Made by a program: the position numbers and the translations under genes. The notes under the pieces were generated by a model, which was given only the letters and a program-made list of their open reading frames with translations, ran no database searches and was not told the origin of the DNA. From assembly GCA_033980235.1 (NCBI GenBank), contig CM067075.1, positions 8,090,608 to 8,154,607 on the forward strand: a stretch of DNA of 64,000 nt, read 5' to 3'. Of this stretch, positions 43,418 to 55,510 are shown in pieces; position 1 is the stretch's first letter, and every line of letters begins with the position of its first letter. The stretch comes from Diadema setosum (lineage: Eukaryota > Echinodermata > Echinoidea > Diadematoida > Diadematidae).

Positions 43418-44815
43418 TCAAACGGGAGGAATAGTCTCGTAGACGGCTACTTCCAGATTATCCTCTCTGTTGGAATCAAAGCAAAATGGCGTTTGACGAT
43501 CTTTCTCCAACGGCGTGGTTTGCATCATGGTCATTGTATAATGGGAATCACATAATTTGGTCTTTGCCTGCTCAGTTTTACCCATAAAAGATGAGAGAAC
43601 AAGGTCACTGGGTGGAGCGAAATCCTGTCTAATCCCAAAGTCATTGATGGGATCATCGTAGGAATAATCGGCTGAATTGACATCAGGGGTATCTTCCTCA
43701 TCGCTAGAGCTATAACCATCGGAGACTGGCTTTTTACGGGACTCATCTACCAGATCACTAGACCCTGCTTGCAGCTCAAAGTTGTGCGTGCTATCTTGAT
43801 CGCTGCTGGAGGAGTTTAGAGTTCGTCTGTAGCGATCGCGATGTTGCAGATAATGTTGACGAGCCACGGCGCAAATCGCTATAGCAAAGACCATTAGACC
43901 CAGGTCCACGCATACTGAGAGTGAGACATAAAGAGGACAAAGGTTTGAATTCTCTGTTTTCCCTGTTGAAAGGGAGGAAGTACTGTCGGACAAGAAATGT
44001 TTGGTGGGATTTCTGGTTTGAGTAATTGTCATCAGTGGATGCCTCGTTTCTGTTTCTCCTCCGAGAGTACTTGCTAATGCCATGCTCTCTGCCACAGAAG
44101 TGGTCGAAGCTTTTGTAATGCCAGAGAATTGGCCCTGAGTGCTTGTTACATCTCGTTGGGTGGTGTTATCCTCTATGACCATCGACATAACTGTGGAAAC
44201 CGAAGCAGTGGATTCACCAACAGTCCCTGTTGTTGTCATTGTTTTCATTAGCGTTGTCTTTTTGTTTGTTGCAGGGACTATTTCTGACTGACGAGTGACT
44301 GAATAATCTGTGATAACATCTTGTTGAGTGGTGAGAGTCGTAGTGAATATCCTGCTAACTGCAGAGGGAGATTCACTAACAAACTCTGGTGTTGTCATTA
44401 TTTGAATAGGAGTGGTTTCAGTGCTAGAAGAGACTGTTCTAACATTGGTCGACGTCGAGGGTTCCCATGTTGAAACCGATGTCGATGACTCAGATGTGGA
44501 CTGCACGGGCTGCTCTGAATCCGTCGTCTTTCCAGGTAATTGTGCAGTGGTCGTATCAGATGTCAATAACTTGGGCGTTGTTGAGGGCAACTTGGTTGTA
44601 GTTGAGTCAGTATTGACGTCTGACGATAATGATACCTCATTTGTAGTTCCAGGAGAAGGTGATATGGTTGATAACGGTAGTGGAGATTCCGTTCCTGTTG
44701 CCACAGTCGACATGATAGTGATAAGTATCAATATGGGAATGATCCGAAGCAATCGACCCTCGAGAAAATTTGAAATACAGCTACGAGAAGAAGACAAAGT
44801 CATCCCAGTCTCCAT
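43418..44815 (-). CDS. Mucin-like transmembrane protein, receptor family member without Ig domains (copy 6)
   Basis: Open frame of 465 residues from the ATG at 44815, aligned with the start of copy 5. A hydrophobic leader (about 20-36) is joined directly to the stalk at a point equivalent to residue 277 of copy 2 (T-E-S-P-L), so both Ig-like domains are gone. The stalk is longer than in the other copies and consists mostly of Ser, Thr, Val and Glu, with TTT-rich patches suited to O-glycosylation. The membrane span is about 293-316. The tail is 145 residues, longer than in copies 2 to 5, because the codon that is TAA there is TCA here. It carries YDDP (386-389) and ends with Y-E-T-I-P-P-V. In-frame upstream codons to 44911 lie in the predicted leader intron and are not used. 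Confidence 0.85.
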   Translation of the reverse strand: METGMTLSSSRSCISNFLEGRLLRIIPILILITIMSTVATGTESPLPLSTISPSPGTTNEVSLSSDVNTDSTTTKLPSTTPKLLTSDTTTAQLPGKTTDSEQPVQSTSESSTSVSTWEPSTSTNVRTVSSSTETTPIQIMTTPEFVSESPSAVSRIFTTTLTTQQDVITDYSVTRQSEIVPATNKKTTLMKTMTTTGTVGESTASVSTVMSMVIEDNTTQRDVTSTQGQFSGITKASTTSVAESMALASTLGGETETRHPLMTITQTRNPTKHFLSDSTSSLSTGKTENSNLCPLYVSLSVCVDLGLMVFAIAICAVARQHYLQHRDRYRRTLNSSSSDQDSTHNFELQAGSSDLVDESRKKPVSDGYSSSDEEDTPDVNSADYSYDDPINDFGIRQDFAPPSDLVLSSFMGKTEQAKTKLCDSHYTMTMMQTTPLEKDRQTPFCFDSNREDNLEVAVYETIPPV

Positions 44816-44824
44816 GTTGCAAAC

Positions 44825-45208
44825 CTGTATCGAATGAAATCGAGGATGATTCACGCATCCATTCGTCAGGAAGTTAATGAATGAATTAAGGCTAGTTTGA
44901 GAGTGTACCAATAGTTTTCACCTCCTCAGTGCAAAGGATAAAAGTTCCGAGAAATATCAAGGAGGCACAATCACAATGATCCAATTACATCAAGCAACAT
45001 GGGGTCTCTTTTTAATTGATGCGACCAATGGTATGATACACCAGTAAGTTGCTTTTGCTTGACAGAATAGTATGCTTGGCCATTATATGCTGACATTCCT
45101 ATTCAGAAATCAGTGTCCGGAGTTACTGCTGCGTCTTCCCAGATAGACTGAAATGATAAACGCACGCTGACAACCGTGGGAGTTTCGAGTATAATGAAGT
45201 GAAGGTAC
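44825..45208 (-). other. Predicted 5' leader intron, copy 6
   Basis: The donor TTGAG then GTAC and the acceptor GATACAG flank 384 bp. The acceptor lies nine bases before the ATG at 44815. This supports choosing that ATG over in-frame codons further upstream. Confidence 0.5.
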
Positions 45209-48163
45209 CTCAAGGACTTCCTAATAATATGAAGGGATTCTAAACAAGTAGGTATAAACTTAATGTTGCGCCTTTCGAGTGAATTGAGGAAGTGAAAAAA
45301 TATGATTTTTGTTTCACCCTCTCGGAATCGAAAGTTTTGCAAACATCACGTGGTTTGTAGATAATAATCATTATCCAGCCCGGGCTTTGTCGAAAGTTTA
45401 ACAGCGTGCATCCCATGAGGTATAAGTCTATGGATCAAAGGTTGAAATAATTAAAAGATGAGAATGTACATGTATATCGAAATACTTCGAAGTTACTAAT
45501 TACATGCAGCGAGAATGTTTTACGCGGAAATCTCAAGAATTGAAAGTTTTTCATACATCATTTTCAAGCTTTACCTCATAGTAACAAATCACGTGGCTGT
45601 TTGGGCCACGTGAAACTTTATGAAAAAAAAAATACATGGCATAAACACACCTAGTAAGATATGGTATAATATTACTACCACTCTTAATTACCCTACTTAA
45701 AAAAAGAAAGAAAATTACTCGCAAAAAGAAATCAATGTATTCCATATCTAAGAAAGGAATTAAAAAAGAGAAAGCTATTAAATGTTTGAAATTGGAATAT
45801 TTCAGGCTCCAGTAGTTAGATAAATGAATATTCAGGGAGAGTGTGAATAGCTATTAAAATCGCCGGTACCTGTCACTTCTTGATTGATAGCTGGACGGGC
45901 TTGCGACGCATTGACCATTTTTTTTTTTGTTCAGTTACCCATCAAAAGATGGCGCGATTTACGTCGCATGCTAGACTATTCTTGATTATAGCGTGTGCGT
46001 AAAGAAGCCAGTTCGGAGTTAGCTGATGAGCACATTGGTAGGAATGACCTTTCTTTTTTTCTCAGTTGGTTAGGGGCACTGCACTCGTTTTCAGCGCATT
46101 TTATAAGCTTTACGTAACAGTTTGTGGGATTCATCAATCCTGTTCCAACAAAGATTCTTTCTCAAAGGTTTAGTCTAGACCAGATGGCCAGGATGATCCG
46201 TCAAGTGTAACACTTGGAAATACATCCATCTCATTATTTTGCACTGAATGTATTAACAATCTCTTTCTATTGATATTGCCAAATACCAATTTTTCTGTCA
46301 GGTGGTTTTTGTTTTGTTTTTGTAATACTGTATATGGTCGGACCCCTGTGAAAAACAGCTCTTAGCTGACGAGGGCTATCCGTCCCATGAGTGGAGAATA
46401 AATAAATAAAAAAAATGACTTTTTTTCTGCTCATGCGCGAAGTGGAACTGCGAACTGGCTTTAACCGCCAGCGGGGGAGGGGATGGCAGAGGAGAGTATT
46501 CTGTCCTGCTTTCACACGAAGAAGCGTTTGCATCTTTAAAAGAACATTGTAAATGAAATTCAACGTTCTGATGTGCGCTTGTGGTAGGATATGTGGAAAG
46601 TTTTCAAGCAAGAGAAATACATGTATATGATTCACTTTGATCGCATTTACCTGAGATTGATGTATAAGTCTTTTAATTTACCGCAGTAAGATTATGTAGG
46701 TAATGCGACTCTGGTAAAAAATAAACAACAGATGGGATTCAAAAACTTCAAAACAGAGCAGAGAAAATTATTTTCAAGATTATTCCTTGTTCTCTCTCAT
46801 GTATCAAATTACAAAATACGTTGCATTCTTCAGTGGGATTCAATTGTTTTTGACGTAAACAACATCTGTTTCAATATTGGCGCCATCTTATCTGACACAA
46901 TGTTTCACTTTTAAAGAAATATTTATCTGTTTCACTCTGAATGATAATCTTCTAAGTATCACCAGAGTAAACATTGCAAAAGAATGTTGTCATGTGGGGG
47001 CAGTAGGGTTTTTAATTCACTTCCTCAATAAATAAAATCCAAAATAATCTACTTTTAATGTTAAGGGACTTACGAAAGAATGTATTTTTCTATCAAATAG
47101 ATTATGGAATGTGACAGATAAACAAAGGAAATAAATGGAAAATTTAGTTGTATTTTTCTAGTATATGATTTGTGAGAGTGATCAGAGTGCATAGTGTGAC
47201 TTGTGTGTGTGTGTGTGTATGTGTGTGTGTGAATCTACTATAAATTCGTTTGCTTAGTATTGTTCTTCCGTATATAACTTATTATGCATCAAATTGATTT
47301 ACTTACAATGCAAAGTGGATCATCCTGTAAAACAGCGGTGTCATGATGGTTATTTGCTGAGTGAGCCTATCCAGCCGTATTGATCATGATTATGTGAAAG
47401 TATTATATTCTTGTATTTGCACGATTGTTTTTATTTTGACGGAAATAAATACCTATACTTACCTACCTTACGGACAGATAGCAGACACAGATATACCAAA
47501 AGTGCAGACATAATGAAACAATAAAACATTAAGCTGTACTGGGAAGGGGGGCTGTCCTTCCCAGAAAAAAAAAATAATTTTCACATTTTGCTGCCAAAAA
47601 TTTTCCACTCAATGAACGAAGTAAAGTGGAAAAAAAAAAAGAATTGAACTGATTTACAAAACAAAAATTCAATTCTAAATCGAGAACACTCAACTATAGA
47701 GTTATTTTATCCTACCGCAAATGCTTTAAAAAATCCACTACTTGATATTGTTTTGCTTTGTGTGAATAATAATTTGTGTGTCAGCGTCAAATGTGACAAA
47801 AATGTCTAAAAATATACATTATTCTGTGAGATGACACAATTATGATGATCACAGTGATATCAAAGTCGCAAAATACTGATTTCCTAATATAGGTTGCGTC
47901 AGGCTGAGGTTGATATTGTACAGCTACACTTTCTTATTTTAGAATGTCTGCGTAATTTTTCAACTTGATACAATCGCCATCATTACATCATATGCTATGT
48001 ATAATCATCATATATTTTACACATAATTCACACACAACAACAAAATATGACAATCATTTTGGTGTAACTTTGCACACACGCAGGGCCTATCATTTAGATT
48101 TACTTGCCTCTATGTATAACAAAGACAACGAAACGTTACACTCTAACATTTCAAAACTATTAT
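45209..48163. other. 5' flank of gene 6 and spacer
   Basis: No gene is recognised. The first 160 bp match the conserved 5' flank of the family. The stretch 45780-47600 matches 56560-57847 beside gene 7 but is not found beside genes 1 to 5. A LINE tail lies at 46321-46416 and a GT repeat at 47203-47231. From about 47695 the common spacer sequence begins. Confidence 0.55.
46321..46416 (+). mobile_element. LINE 3' end fragment
   Basis: The sequence GGTCGGACCCCTGTGAAAAA with the following CAGCTCTTAGCTGACGAGGG, ending in AATAAATAAATAAA, resembles the 3' UTR and tail of CR1/L2-like LINEs in marine animals. The matching region beside gene 7 (near 56780) lacks about 400 bp here, which supports an insertion in this area (about 46020-46430). 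The family is assigned from memory of the motif, not by search. Confidence 0.5.
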
Positions 48164-51100
48164 TAGTGGAGCGGCATAGCTTGAAAAATTAGAGGAATTG
48201 TGCATTTTATGATAAAAGCACCAAATTTCGCACACATGTTAACAATGACATTTGAAATAAATTCAGATATTGGGCCATCGTAAATAGCGCCCTCAGCGGC
48301 CATGGCAGCCATTTTTCAAAATGGCCGCCATAAATATCATTTTTCGTAAAAATTTACAAATTTCAGAAGAAAAAATCAATAAGGATTTGCAAACGAGTGG
48401 GACAAATAACAGTTAAAATAGATTTAAATATTGAGCCACAGCAAATTGTGCCCTCAACGGAAATGGCAGCCATTTTCAAAATGGCCGCCATAAATGCCAT
48501 TTTTCGTAAAAATTTACAAATTTTAGAAGGAAAAATCAAAAAGGATTTGCAAACGAGTGGGAAATAACATTTAAAATAGATTTGAATATTGGGCCACAGC
48601 AAATTGCGCCCTCAACGGAAATGGCAGCCATTTTCAAAATGGCCGCCATAAACGCCATTTTTCGCAAGAAAAAATTAAACATTTCAGAAGGGAAAACCAG
48701 TAAGATTTTGCAAACGAGTGGGAAATAACAGTCAAAATAAGTTTAGATATTGGGCCATCGTAAATAGCGCCCTCAACGGCCATAGCAGCCATTTTTTTTC
48801 AAAATGGCCACCTTTAATGCCATTTTTCGTAAAAATTTACAAATTTCAGAAGGGAAAATCAATAAGATTTTGCAAATGTGTCGGAAATAGCATTCAAAAT
48901 AAATTCAGATATTGGGCCATCGCAAATTGCGCCCTCAACGGCGATGACAGGGATTTTTTTAAAATGGCCGCCATAAATGCCAGTTTTCGTAAAATTTCAA
49001 AAATTTCAGAAGGGAAAATCAATAAGATTTTGCAAACGAGTGGAATATAACATTTAAAATCAATTTAGATATTGGGCCATCGCAAATTGTGCCCCCAATG
49101 GTCATGGCTGCCATTTTTTTCAATATGGTCGCCATAAATGCAATTTTTTTCTCTGAATTTACTAATACCACAAGAAAAGTCAATAAGATCTTGCACTCAA
49201 TTCAAAAGTTTCGTTTGAAATATATCTTGCGCCTATGTATTACATTATTGTAAATAGCGCCCTCAATGGTCATTGCAGCCATTTTTCAAAATGGCCACCA
49301 TGGATTCCATTATTTTTTATTTCCTGATTTCACTAAAGGAAAAGTCAATAAGATTTTGCACACTATTTGAAAATCATGTTTGAGATAAATATTTGTATTA
49401 GATTATTATAATAAATATTTGTATTAGATTATTATAATACTGCCCTCAACGGCCATTGCCGCCATATTCCAAAATGGCTGCAATTGTCATAATCATTTTG
49501 TTTTAAAAAAAAATGGTAATTTCAGGAAGAAAAGTCAACAAATGTGTACATAAATTGAAAATTATGTTTAAAATCAAACAATATATCCAGGTTGCACTGA
49601 CTCTAGAAATTGTTCCTTCGCAAATTTTCAAGAAGAAAAAAAATGCTAATAACGGTAATTGCAGCCATTTTCCAAAATGGCTGTCATAGATGCCATTTTT
49701 CTTTTATGAAGATGTCCTAATGCCGGAAGAAGACAATAAACTTTTTTTTTGCGCAAGTTGACAATTACATACAAAGAAGTTTAAACATTGAGCCATCATA
49801 AGCTGTGTTCTCAATGGCTGTTTCAGCTATTTGTCAAAATGGCTACAATACACTCTTCTTTTTCTTTTCTTTTTTTGAAAATTTGCTTAACTTTAGAAGG
49901 AGAAGACAGTAGAATACTCACAGAGACATTGTGTAATCTGAAATATGGTGTTAAAGAAATCATTTGAGGAACAACTAAAATAAACAAGGCAAATGCTCAG
50001 CGATTATATCTCACCAATGATGAATGCATATTTTAGGTGGCAAACATGAAAAATTTCCGAAAAGGAGTAATATGAATATCCAGGGATAATGGCGCCATGT
50101 ATCAACTTTGACAGTAACACCATATCATTGAATATATGGGACTATATGACGTGTATCTATTCTAAAATGTTACTTCCTAAACATTCTTAAGACATTCTTA
50201 ATGGCCTTTCATTTTACGAAAAAAGTTAATTTACTTTATGCTATGCTTCCATAAAAACACATACATTTGATATCCATACTGTTAGCCGTCACACGCGAAA
50301 TACTGCAATTAGAACTAAACTGAAAACATGAATTTAGAATTAACCCATCAATGAAACCTTTTTTTTTAAAATTTAAATTTCTTTGAACACCAGATTGCAT
50401 TAAATATAATTGCTCTTTAGCAGTATTCTATTGCTTTCTCCTTTTGGAATAGGCAAATAAAAAAAAAAGGAGTGTGTGGAAGCCATTTTGACGAAGAGCT
50501 GCCATAGCCGTTGGGAACGATGTTTAAATGGTAGCTCAATATCTTCATTTCAAATTCAAATTCAAATTCAACTTTGAATTTATTTGAATGTCTTTTGTCA
50601 ATTTCCACAAGAAATTGTATTGTCTTCTGGCATTATCTTATTTTCAAGAAATAAATAGCATGTATAGTGGCCATTTGGAAAATGGCTGCCATGGTCGTTG
50701 ATGGTGCCATTTGTAATGGCCTCATATATTATTTTCTTTTGAATATGATTTTCAACATATGTACAAATTTCAGTGATTTTCTCTCTGAAATTAGCAAATC
50801 TTTCCAAAAAAAAAATAAAAAAAAATAAAAAAGAAGCAGACATCCATGGCGGTCAGCATGGCCCTTGAGGGCGCCTTCTAAGAAGACCTTATACTTAAAT
50901 TTATTTTTGAGCCGAATTTTCAACTTGTTTGCAAAGTCTTATTGACTTTTCCTTCTGACATCAGCAAATTTTTGGGGAAAAATGGTGGTGGGGGGGGGGG
51001 CATCCATGGCAGCTGTTTGAAACTTGGCTGCTATGGCTGTTGAGGTGCACTTTTGGATGGCCTATTATCAAATTCAGTTTGAATGTAATTTTCCACCTTT

Positions 51101-52268
51101 GTGAAAATTCTGATTGACGTCTGCAACACTTTACGAAAAAAAGACATTCATGGTGGCCATTTTGAAAAAAAAAATGGCTGGAATGGCCATTGAGGGGGCA
51201 ATTTGCAATGGCCCAATAAGTTTACTTTTGAATGTAATTTCCCACCTGATTGCAAAATCTCGTTGGCTTTCCCTTCTGATTTTAGTAAATCTTTTCGAAA
51301 ATATAGCATTTATGGCGGCCATTTTGAAAAATGGCTGTCATGACCGTTGGCCGATGGCCCAATATCGAGATTTATTTTAAATGTCATTTCCCATTTATAA
51401 CAAGATTCATTGACTTTCATTGACCTTTTGATATTAGCATTTTTTTAATGAAAAAGTGGCACTTATGGTGACCATTAAAAAAAATGGCTGCCATAGCCAT
51501 TGAGGGCGCAATTTTCAATTGCCAAATATCTGGATTTATTTTGGATGTAATTTCCTGCTTGTTTGCACAAAAGAGAAAAAATGGCTTTCCCTTCTGAAAT
51601 TTGCATTTTTCTTAACAAAAAATGGCATTTATGGCGGCCATTTTGAAAAAATGGCTACCGTGGTCGTTGAGGGCGCAATTTCCGATGGCCGAATATGTAG
51701 ATTTATTTTGAATGTATTTAACATTTATGGGCAAAATCTTATTTATTTCTCCCTTCTGAAATTTGCAAAATCATCGAAGAAGTGGCACATTAGACAGCCA
51801 TTTTAAAAAGTGGCTGTCATGGACGTTGAGGGCGCAGTTAACAATGGCAAAATATTTAAATTCATTTTGAATGTAATTTCCCACTTGTCTGCAAAATCTT
51901 ACTGGCTTTCCCTTCTGAAGTTAGCAAATGTTTTGAAAAAATGGCATTTATGGCGGCCATTTTGAAAAAATGGCTGCCATGGGCGTTGAGGGCGCTATTT
52001 CCGATGGTTCGATATCTAGATTTATCTTGAATGTAATTTCCCATTTGTAACCAAAATCTTGTTTACTTTTCTCTCCTAAAATTAGCAAATTTTACGAAAA
52101 CATGGCATTTATGGCAGCCATTTTGAAAAATGGCTGCCATGGACGTTGAGGGCGCTATTTACGATGGCCCAATATATAAATTTAATCTGAACGTGATTGT
52201 CAACCTGTGTACGAAATTTGGTGCTTTTATCACAAAATGCACAATTGTTCGGCTATGCCGCTCCACTA
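48164..52268. mobile_element. 4.1-kb foldback DNA element with 160-bp subrepeats
   Basis: The ends are an inverted pair: AGTGGAGCGGCATAGC at 48165 and its complement ending at 52267, followed by a matched stretch containing GATAAAAGCACCAAATTTCG. Each arm consists of about ten units of about 160 bp, for example with TTGGGCC or TTGAGCC at 48270, 48431, 48589, 48750, 48912 and 49072. Each unit contains a small palindrome (GCCATTTTCAAAATGGC) and a GCGCCCTCAACGG block. The right arm carries the same units in inverted orientation. Units near the ends are well kept; those near the centre (about 49960-50450) are decayed. A short direct repeat TAT may flank it. No transposase is encoded, so it would be non-autonomous. 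Confidence 0.85.
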
Positions 52269-52996
52269 TATGAAATTGCACTGGTTTGGCCAATAATATG
52301 CACCTAAAATAAAAAACAAAACTACCAAATACCATACATCATAATATCTGAAGCTGAAACCCATTTTTATCCGAGAGTGGCATAACTGAAAGGGTAATGA
52401 AATCAAGTATACATGTATACTGAGTGAGTGCAGCACTATCAGTAGAGCACATGAGCACATCAGTGAAAGTTTGAAGAAAATCCGACAATCCCTACAAAAG
52501 TCATCTTTTTCGGTGCTGCCATTGCTGGTTGATTTGCTGCATCCGCATTACATGCAACCATTTCTGTGTCATTTCCCGATAATTTCAAAATAGTGTACGC
52601 AATCAAAACAATTCATACACAAGTTCCTGAACAGAGCAATCGGAGAAATGGGGGAGGGGGTTTGGAGGTTGAGCAAGTGAACGAACAAGAGAGGAGAGAG
52701 AAAGGAAGACAAACGAGCATAATAGAAGGGAGAAGAAATATATCTGAGCTAGATTCATGGACAGAAAGAAAAATAATGAAGTACTTATTAACGATACATT
52801 GAAAAATGGAAAACAGATTTCCGATCATTGATTTCATCATTACTTGCCAGTAACCATGGTAATTATGACATTTAATTGATGTCATGACATGCCATACATT
52901 ACATGTTGAGCATCTTTTTTTTTTTTTTTTGAGCGACATCGCCTGAAAAGAAAATGTCAGGAGTTACTAAAACAATGATTATGTAATGTATGTACA

Positions 52997-53049
<53 letters not shown>

Positions 53050-53566
53050 ATTATATATATATATATATATATACACACGTACATAATCCTACTAAGCAAA
53101 ATCCCGTTAAAATGTTTACAATATAATATACAGACAGAGAAAGAGAAATCAAACATGCTTACACCTGATTAAATTTTGTAAAATCCTCCAGAAGTAATTT
53201 AGCACTAACCATGCCTTTTTGAATAAAGGTGAAAATGGTAGATATTGAGTGCTTTATGTGTTTACAGTTTCAGATTTTTGAATGTTCTTCCCCATGCATT
53301 TTGAGCTTAAATCAGATTATTACGGCTCCACGCTGTCTATCAAGAATAGGAGTACAACAAATTAGACCAACCATGAAAAAAAAAAAAAACTTATGGCAGG
53401 TAATACTCATGGAAAGTCGATGTTTACAAAACATTACAAAAAATATATTCTTAACATGTACGTGTTTATACCTCGAGGCTTGTAGTCTCCTCTTCTGAAC
53501 TATGAATATATCTGTCCAAAAAAAAAATGTTCAAACTACCACAGAATAAGTTGCCGTAGAAATACA
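52269..53566. other. Spacer next to gene 7
   Basis: Homologous to the 7880-8640 part of the unit 1 spacer but without the MITE, interrupted by a purine-rich stretch (52640-52730) and a TA microsatellite (52999-53074). No gene is recognised. Confidence 0.6.
52999..53074. repeat. TA microsatellite
   Basis: A long run of alternating T and A with a short interruption near 53042, ending in a CACACG stretch. Confidence 0.9.
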
Positions 53567-55177
53567 ACGGGAGGGATAGTCTTGTAGGTTGCTACTTCTG
53601 AATTGTCCTTTCTGTTGATAGCAAAGCAACATGACGTTTGACGGTCTACCTCCAACGGCGTGTTTAGCACAAAGGTAATTGCATGGGACTCGAACGATCA
53701 GGTACCCATGACCTTTTGCTTGCCCAGGGTGTTACCTGAAAAAGATTAGAGAACAAAGTCACTGGAGGGAACGGTATCTTCTCTAATCCCAAGGTCACTG
53801 AAGGGATCCACGTAGAAATAGTCGACAGAGTCGTCACTAAGGGGTTCCTCATCGCCGGGGCTAATGTCATCGGTGACTGACTTCCTGTGTGACTCCTGCA
53901 CCAGAATACTGGTGCCTACTTGCAGCTTGGAAGCGTGCATGATATCCTGTTCTTTGCCTGAGGAATTCTGATCTCGTCTGTAGCGATGGTGATGTTGCGG
54001 ATAATCTGGCTCTCGACAGCTGCTTCGGTGAACCATGGCGAAAAATAGCCACAGCAATGAATATTAGACCTAGGTCTACGCATACTAAAACTGAGATATA
54101 AAGTACACACGATTTCAAATCATCTGTACTCCCTGCAGAAAGGATAGAATTACCGTGGGACAAAAGCTGAGGTGTAGATACTTGTGCCGTGGCCATATCA
54201 GATATCAACATCTTTGGAGTTTCGGGTGACTTGGTTGAAGTTGATACAGTTTCGACTGACGTCAATGATACCTCATTCGTAGTTCCAACTGCAGTGGTAA
54301 CGGTTGATGAATAAGGTGGAGAATTCGTTCCTGTTACTACCGCTGCCTCATTGAAGTATGTCGTTATGACATTATCCATTGTGTTGGATAGATGGTTTGA
54401 ATGCGCTGAGTGCTGGGTAGGCTTCACATTAGTATAGGGTACAGTATTTAGGTCAATATTACACACACACACACAAAAAAAACTGACTATTATTCGATGT
54501 TTGGAATTCTATTTGAACTCCTCCATTTGTCTCGGACATATCCATCTGAAGCAGAAGCTTGCTATCGTCTATGTATCCTGTCGTGTTTTTGCCGCCGACA
54601 GGAGCAACCACTTCTCTTTCTGTGGAGGGTCTTTGCCAGCCATCAAGTGCACATGAAATATTTGCAGTCATTTGCCAGTAGCTTTCATTAGCAGGTAAAG
54701 AGCAATCGCAGCCAATTATTTGGACATCATATCGTTTAAGAACCGGGTATTCAAGCGTAAAGCCGTTAAACTGAAGACTATTGCATGTATAATTCCCATT
54801 GTCAGCTCTGGTTGCATTGACGATTTGAAGCTCAATAGAACTCATATCTTTTGTATTCTTCTGATACGCATATGAAATCCTGTTATCATTATATCTGTAT
54901 TGAACTCTGCCAAGTCATGGATCGAAAAATTAATTCACAAGTCAGTTGCTGTGTTGTCTTGATGTCTTATCCAATGAAAAAGGCCGTCATAGTTGTTTGG
55001 AAACATACACAACAGAGTCATATTTGATCCAACCCCGTAGTCTCGGAAAATGGAAACTTGTTGGCTATTTGTAGACGGCATGATGAGTATCAATGTGGAG
55101 ATTATGCGAATCCATCGACCCGCGAGAAAAACTGAAATACATTCACGAGAAGACGGCATTGTCACCCTAGTCTCCAT
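53567..55177 (-). pseudogene. Ig-domain transmembrane receptor, copy 7 (multiple frame lesions)
   Basis: The start (ATG at 55177), leader and first half of the V-like domain are open to a TGA at about 54935. The frame resumes at 54845 for the rest of the V-like domain (D-N-G-N-Y-T-C) and the second domain, then is lost at an expanded GT repeat plus T run (54462-54486 on the plus strand) beside the last Cys of that domain. It resumes in another frame for a shortened stalk and the membrane span, then shifts by one base near 54040. The tail (to 53746) keeps Y-F-Y-V-D-P. After the TAA, the longer tail of copy 6 is still recognisable and in frame from about 53670 to 53567, ending Y-K-T-I-P-P-V. 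This is an old member that has decayed. Confidence 0.85.
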
Positions 55178-55188
55178 GTCGCAAACTT

Positions 55189-55510
55189 CTGTCGAAGGAA
55201 ATCAAAGATGGTTCAAGCATCAATTGGTCAGGCATTTATTACAGTAGAAATCGAGACGATTTGCAAGTATACTTCAATATGGTTTTCATGCTCCATCTTT
55301 CACATTTACTGCTACCAATTGCTGCAGTACTATTAGTATATTCTTCAGCTAGACAGTTCCATATAGGCTTGCTCATATAGGCGACGTTCATCTCAACCAG
55401 TCAGTGTTCTTGATACTGGTGTAGCTTTCGCCTGGCTTCCAAGATTGACTGAAACGAGAAAAACATTCTGACTACTGTGGGAACTTCGAGTATGTCTGAA
55501 CTGAAAGTAC
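55189..55510 (-). other. Predicted 5' leader intron, copy 7
   Basis: The donor TCAAG then GTAC and the acceptor TCGACAG flank 322 bp upstream of the broken gene. Confidence 0.45.

Noticed and set aside
43418..43450. Classical ITIM at the end of gene 6 (V-A-V-Y-E-T-I)
   Set aside because: The residue two before Tyr is Ala, not Ile, Val, Leu or Ser, so the consensus is not met. Only YxxI is claimed.
44816..44911. Upstream in-frame Met of gene 6 (32 extra residues)
   Set aside because: The extra part lies in the predicted leader intron, is not conserved in other copies, and would place a hydrophilic stretch before the signal peptide.
46267..46635. 122-codon minus-strand open frame
   Set aside because: It runs antisense across a LINE tail and spacer DNA, has no homologue beside gene 7, and shows no domain.
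48300..52160. YY1 binding sites at AAAATGGC and GCCATTTT in each subrepeat
   Set aside because: The core CCAT is present, but the neighbouring bases differ from the YY1 consensus in most units. The palindrome is better explained as part of the repeat.
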